Shown here: positions 61,589 through 64,000 of the stretch, piece after piece
How positions within the stretch are numbered: position 1 is the first letter of the stretch
Layout: each line of letters opens with the position of its first letter
NCBI GenBank assembly: GCA_034926865.1
Contig: JAYFQP010000007.1
Coordinates: 129,435-193,434, forward strand
Source: RGIG1902 sp034926865
Lineage (GTDB): Bacteria; Bacillota; Clostridia; Oscillospirales; Butyricicoccaceae
Direction: 5' to 3'
DNA length: 64,000 bases
Translations under genes and position numbers: made by a program
Notes under the pieces: model-generated
What the model was told of the DNA's origin: nothing
The model's database searches: none
Seen by the model: the letters and a program-made list of their open reading frames with translations, nothing else

Positions 61589-62665
61589 ATGAGCAGGCTT
61601 GAAAAAATCTCCGCAATGATAAAGGGTAAAGGTTTTGACGCAGTACTTCTCACTGGGCAGGAAAACCTCCAGTACGCAACCACTTTTCCGCATCTCGAAG
61701 GCTTTGCCGTTATTACAAAGGAAGGCAAGGGCTATTGTTATACAGACTCCCGCTATATCGAGGACGCCACAGCCATAATGGGGCCCCTGGGATACAAGGT
61801 AGTACAGCCCGAAAGCTCATACCCAACGTTCGAAACTCCACAGGAAATCATAGACAAATGCGGCATAAAGACACTTGCTTTTGAAGATCTGCTGATGCCC
61901 GTGCGAGATTATAACAGATATAAGGAAGCCCTGAGCGCCGAACTGGTGCCTGTGGGCAACGCTTTTGAGGAGCTGCGCGAGGTTAAGGATGCGAGCGAGA
62001 TTGCGCTTTTGGTAGAGGCCCAGCGAATAGCTGAAAGCTCGCTGAGCGAGCTGCTGCCAATGATCAAGCCGGGTGCTTTCGAAGACGAGCTGGCTGCGGA
62101 GCTTGAGTACATCATGAAGAAAAAGGGATCGGAGGCTGTAAGCTTTTCGACGATACTGCTTTCCGGGGCCCGCACTTCTATGCCTCACGGCAAGCCTTCA
62201 CACAAGGCTGTTGAGGCAGGTGATTTTGTAACGATCGATTTCGGCGCCAAAAAGGGCGGCTATGGCTCGGATATGACAAGGACCTTTGCCGTTGGATATG
62301 CAGATGAAGAGATGAAAAAGATATACGCCATAGTCCTTGAGGCTCAGCTGGCCGGGATAGAGGCTCTTGCTGTCGGCAAGGCGGGTCGTGAGGTTGACAA
62401 GGCTGCACGCGACGTAATTACAAAGGCTGGGTACGGGCAGTATTTCCGTCATGGGCTTGGGCATTCTCTCGGCCTCAATATCCACGAAAATCCTAAGGCA
62501 AGCGCTTTATATGAGGGCGCCTTCAAGACGGGCAACGTGATAACTATCGAGCCCGGCATATATATCCCCGGCAAGGGTGGCGTCAGAACCGAGGATATGC
62601 TTTATCTCTCGCCCGAGGGCAAGGTTAATTTGACGAATTTCCCAAAGGAGCTTAGGATTCTTTAG
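61589..62665 (+). CDS. M24-family aminopeptidase P / Xaa-Pro peptidase
   Basis: A 358-residue M24B metallopeptidase. An N-terminal creatinase-like domain (residues 1-125) is followed by the pita-bread catalytic domain with D-F-G-A, D-M-T-R, H-G-L-G-H, E-P-G-I-Y and E-D as metal residues. It cleaves N-terminal Xaa-Pro bonds. It lies 146 bases before efp, an order common to many Clostridia. Confidence 0.92.
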   Translation: MSRLEKISAMIKGKGFDAVLLTGQENLQYATTFPHLEGFAVITKEGKGYCYTDSRYIEDATAIMGPLGYKVVQPESSYPTFETPQEIIDKCGIKTLAFEDLLMPVRDYNRYKEALSAELVPVGNAFEELREVKDASEIALLVEAQRIAESSLSELLPMIKPGAFEDELAAELEYIMKKKGSEAVSFSTILLSGARTSMPHGKPSHKAVEAGDFVTIDFGAKKGGYGSDMTRTFAVGYADEEMKKIYAIVLEAQLAGIEALAVGKAGREVDKAARDVITKAGYGQYFRHGLGHSLGLNIHENPKASALYEGAFKTGNVITIEPGIYIPGKGGVRTEDMLYLSPEGKVNLTNFPKELRIL

Positions 62666-62743
62666 ACTTTTGAGCTGTTTTTTCACAATTGGTTCAAAAA
62701 GATGTGAAATATTATCTGAAAAGGCGGAAAGACTAAATATAAC

Positions 62744-62772
62744 TTGCTTTTTTCAATGCTTTATTATAAAAT
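62744..62772 (+). promoter_or_regulatory. Candidate promoter of efp
   Basis: TTGCTT at 62744-62749 and TAAAAT at 62767-62772 are 17 bases apart, 40 bases before the start codon. A TATAAA at 62765 is an alternative -10 box with a shorter spacer. Confidence 0.5.
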
Positions 62773-62811
62773 ACATTTTGTTGTAACACCAAGCTTAGGA
62801 GGATTATTTAT

Positions 62812-63372
62812 ATGGTATCAGCCGGCGATTTCAGAAACGGCGTAACTTTTGAGATGGATGGACAGGTGCTCCAGATCATCGAGTTCCAGCATGTAAAACC
62901 CGGGAAGGGAGCTGCATTTGTACGCACAAAGTGCCGCAATGTCATTACAGGCAGTGTAGTCGAGCGCACCTTCAACCCCTCTGACAAGTTCGAGAATGCC
63001 GTTATTGAGCGCAAAGATTTGGAATACCTCTACAACGACGGTGACCTTTATTATTTCATGGATACTGAGACATATGAGCAGATGCCCCTTAACGCTGACA
63101 AACTTTCGGACTCCTTTAAATTCGTGAAGGAAAACATGGTTGTCAAGGTTCTTTCCTATAAGGGCAATGTATTTGGCCTCGAGCCTCCGCTTTTTGTTGA
63201 CCTTGTCGTTACAGAGACCGATCCAGGCTTCCGCGGCGATACCGCCACCAACGTCACAAAACCAGCCATCCTTGAGACTGGAGCAGAGGTAAAGGTACCT
63301 TTGTTCATAGATGTAGGTGAGAAGATCAGAATCGATACACGCACAGGCGAGTATCTGGAGCGTGCGAAATAA
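62812..63372 (+). CDS. efp: Elongation factor P
   Basis: A 186-residue EF-P with three beta-barrel domains (about 1-64, 65-128, 129-186). It eases translation of consecutive prolines by promoting peptide-bond formation on the stalled ribosome. The modification-loop lysine is Lys32 (K-P-G-K-G-A-A-F), the usual unmodified or beta-lysylated type of Firmicutes. GGAGG precedes the ATG. Length and ending (D-T-R-T-G-E-Y-L-E-R-A) are canonical. Confidence 0.96.
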   Translation: MVSAGDFRNGVTFEMDGQVLQIIEFQHVKPGKGAAFVRTKCRNVITGSVVERTFNPSDKFENAVIERKDLEYLYNDGDLYYFMDTETYEQMPLNADKLSDSFKFVKENMVVKVLSYKGNVFGLEPPLFVDLVVTETDPGFRGDTATNVTKPAILETGAEVKVPLFIDVGEKIRIDTRTGEYLERAK

Positions 63373-63420
63373 AAATCCCCCGTAAACATAAGCCTTAACA
63401 TTGAAAGGAGATAGGTAATT

Positions 63421-64000
63421 ATGACCATCACCGAGAAAACAGCATATCTCAAGGGCCTTATGGAGGGCCTTAATATCGACAAAAATGAAAATACCGGCAA
63501 GCTTTTGGCAGCTATTGTGGATACGCTTGATGAGATGGCGCTTTCAATCGACGATATCGACGCTCATCTTGACGAGGTGGATTCCGAGATCGAAGAGCTT
63601 GAAGAAACTGTAGAAGACATTGAGGACGCTATTGACGATCTTGACGAAGATATCGACGGCGTCTGCGACGTGCTTGACGACATCTGTGAAGATGATGACG
63701 AGTGTTGCTGTGAGGACGAAGACGAGGACGATGATGAGTGCAGCTGCGGAGACGACGAGTGCAGCTGCGGAGAGCATCACCATCATCATCATTCTCACCA
63801 CCATCATGATGAGGAAGAAGAGCTTGAGTGGGATGAGGATGAAGATTTTTATGAACTCGAGTGCCCCACCTGCGGCGAGCATATCGTCATAGACGAAGCC
63901 CAGCTTGGTGCAGGCGAGATGAAGTGCCCCGCCTGCGGCGAGGAGCTTGAGTTTGACCTTACGGCCATGTGTGAGGACGAAGACGAGGACGAATGCGACT
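63421..64000 (+). CDS. CD1247 N-terminal-domain protein with Asp/Glu- and His-rich linkers (partial)
   Basis: An open frame from ATG 63421 (GAAAGGAGATAGG upstream) to the window edge gives 193 residues. The N-terminal 50 residues (T-A-Y-L-K-G-L-M-E-G-L then D-T-L-D-E-M-A) match the CD1247-type N-terminal domain of Clostridia. A long acidic coiled segment follows with repeated D/E, then cysteine pairs and a histidine tract of ten His in twelve residues, then a C-P-T-C-G ... C-P-A-C-G zinc ribbon near the end. Metal binding is very likely. It follows efp as in other Clostridia. The C-terminus is outside the window. Confidence 0.85.
   Translation, partial: MTITEKTAYLKGLMEGLNIDKNENTGKLLAAIVDTLDEMALSIDDIDAHLDEVDSEIEELEETVEDIEDAIDDLDEDIDGVCDVLDDICEDDDECCCEDEDEDDDECSCGDDECSCGEHHHHHHSHHHHDEEEELEWDEDEDFYELECPTCGEHIVIDEAQLGAGEMKCPACGEELEFDLTAMCEDEDEDECD

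Overview
The window is a chromosomal segment of an anaerobic, spore-forming member of the Clostridia, most like the Oscillospiraceae/Ruminococcaceae side of the class. The reasons are an alpha/beta-type small acid-soluble spore protein (47434-47625), the clostridial order yqeG, nfo-like, M24 peptidase, efp, CD1247-type protein (60226-64000), a T-box leader, a TepA/ClpP-like protein, SASP-linked small membrane proteins, strong AGGAGG ribosome sites with TTG/GTG starts, and many Rho-independent terminators. There is no rRNA, CRISPR array, phage block or recognisable insertion sequence. Gene density is ordinary and almost every convergent pair is separated by a good terminator.

Region by region. 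1-2652: a partial tautomerase-like gene, then a three-gene operon of creatininase-like amidohydrolase, nitrilase-family amidase and RraA-like protein. 2971-7572: a PHP-domain gene followed by an ABC importer of the iron(III)/2-aminoethylphosphonate type; its binding-protein gene carries a frameshift. 7707-9582: patatin and a LysR regulator. 9827-18064: a complete oligopeptide-type ABC importer (binding protein, two permeases, two ATPases) overlapping two amidohydrolases, the second of which has lost its metal ligands. 18156-25024: a CbxX/CfxQ-type AAA+ ATPase, an FMN reductase, a LysR gene divergent from a Na+(K+)/H+ antiporter, an unknown 310-residue protein and an HtrA protease. 25197-30585: phosphohexomutase plus a run of small unknown proteins and an alpha/beta hydrolase. 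30670-34958: DMT exporter, WYL regulator and a lone peptide-binding lipoprotein under a T-box leader whose specifier reads best as Trp. 35055-42950: a hydroxyisobutyrate-type dehydrogenase; a ribose-type ABC importer overlapping a divergent pseudouridine-phosphate-glycosidase-like gene; then an aspartate racemase, amidohydrolase, VOC and metallo-hydrolase run. 43083-46683: housekeeping genes, including a fusion of threonylcarbamoyl-AMP synthase with dephospho-CoA kinase, prfA, and a small gene overlapping tepA. 46841-51305: spore-related small genes, a five-sensor diguanylate cyclase and a zinc-ribbon protein. 51532-55524: HAD gene and pstSCAB. 55813-56047: tRNA-Thr, tRNA-Asp, tRNA-Trp. 56275-59243: M20 amidohydrolase, an SLH-repeat exported protein and a Cys/Asn-rich small membrane protein. 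59337-64000: an unknown gene and the yqeG-efp block.

Taken together, the accessory genes point to a cell living on amino acids, peptides and amide- or glycoside-linked small molecules: four or five solute-binding importers are each linked to hydrolases that could act on the imported compound (amidohydrolases beside opp, a C-glycosidase-like enzyme beside the ribose-type importer, a creatininase/nitrilase pair at the left end). The most unusual items are the active/inactive amidohydrolase pair, the Sua5-CoaE fusion, the T-box-controlled orphan binding protein and the PsuG-like gene co-transcribed with its own importer.
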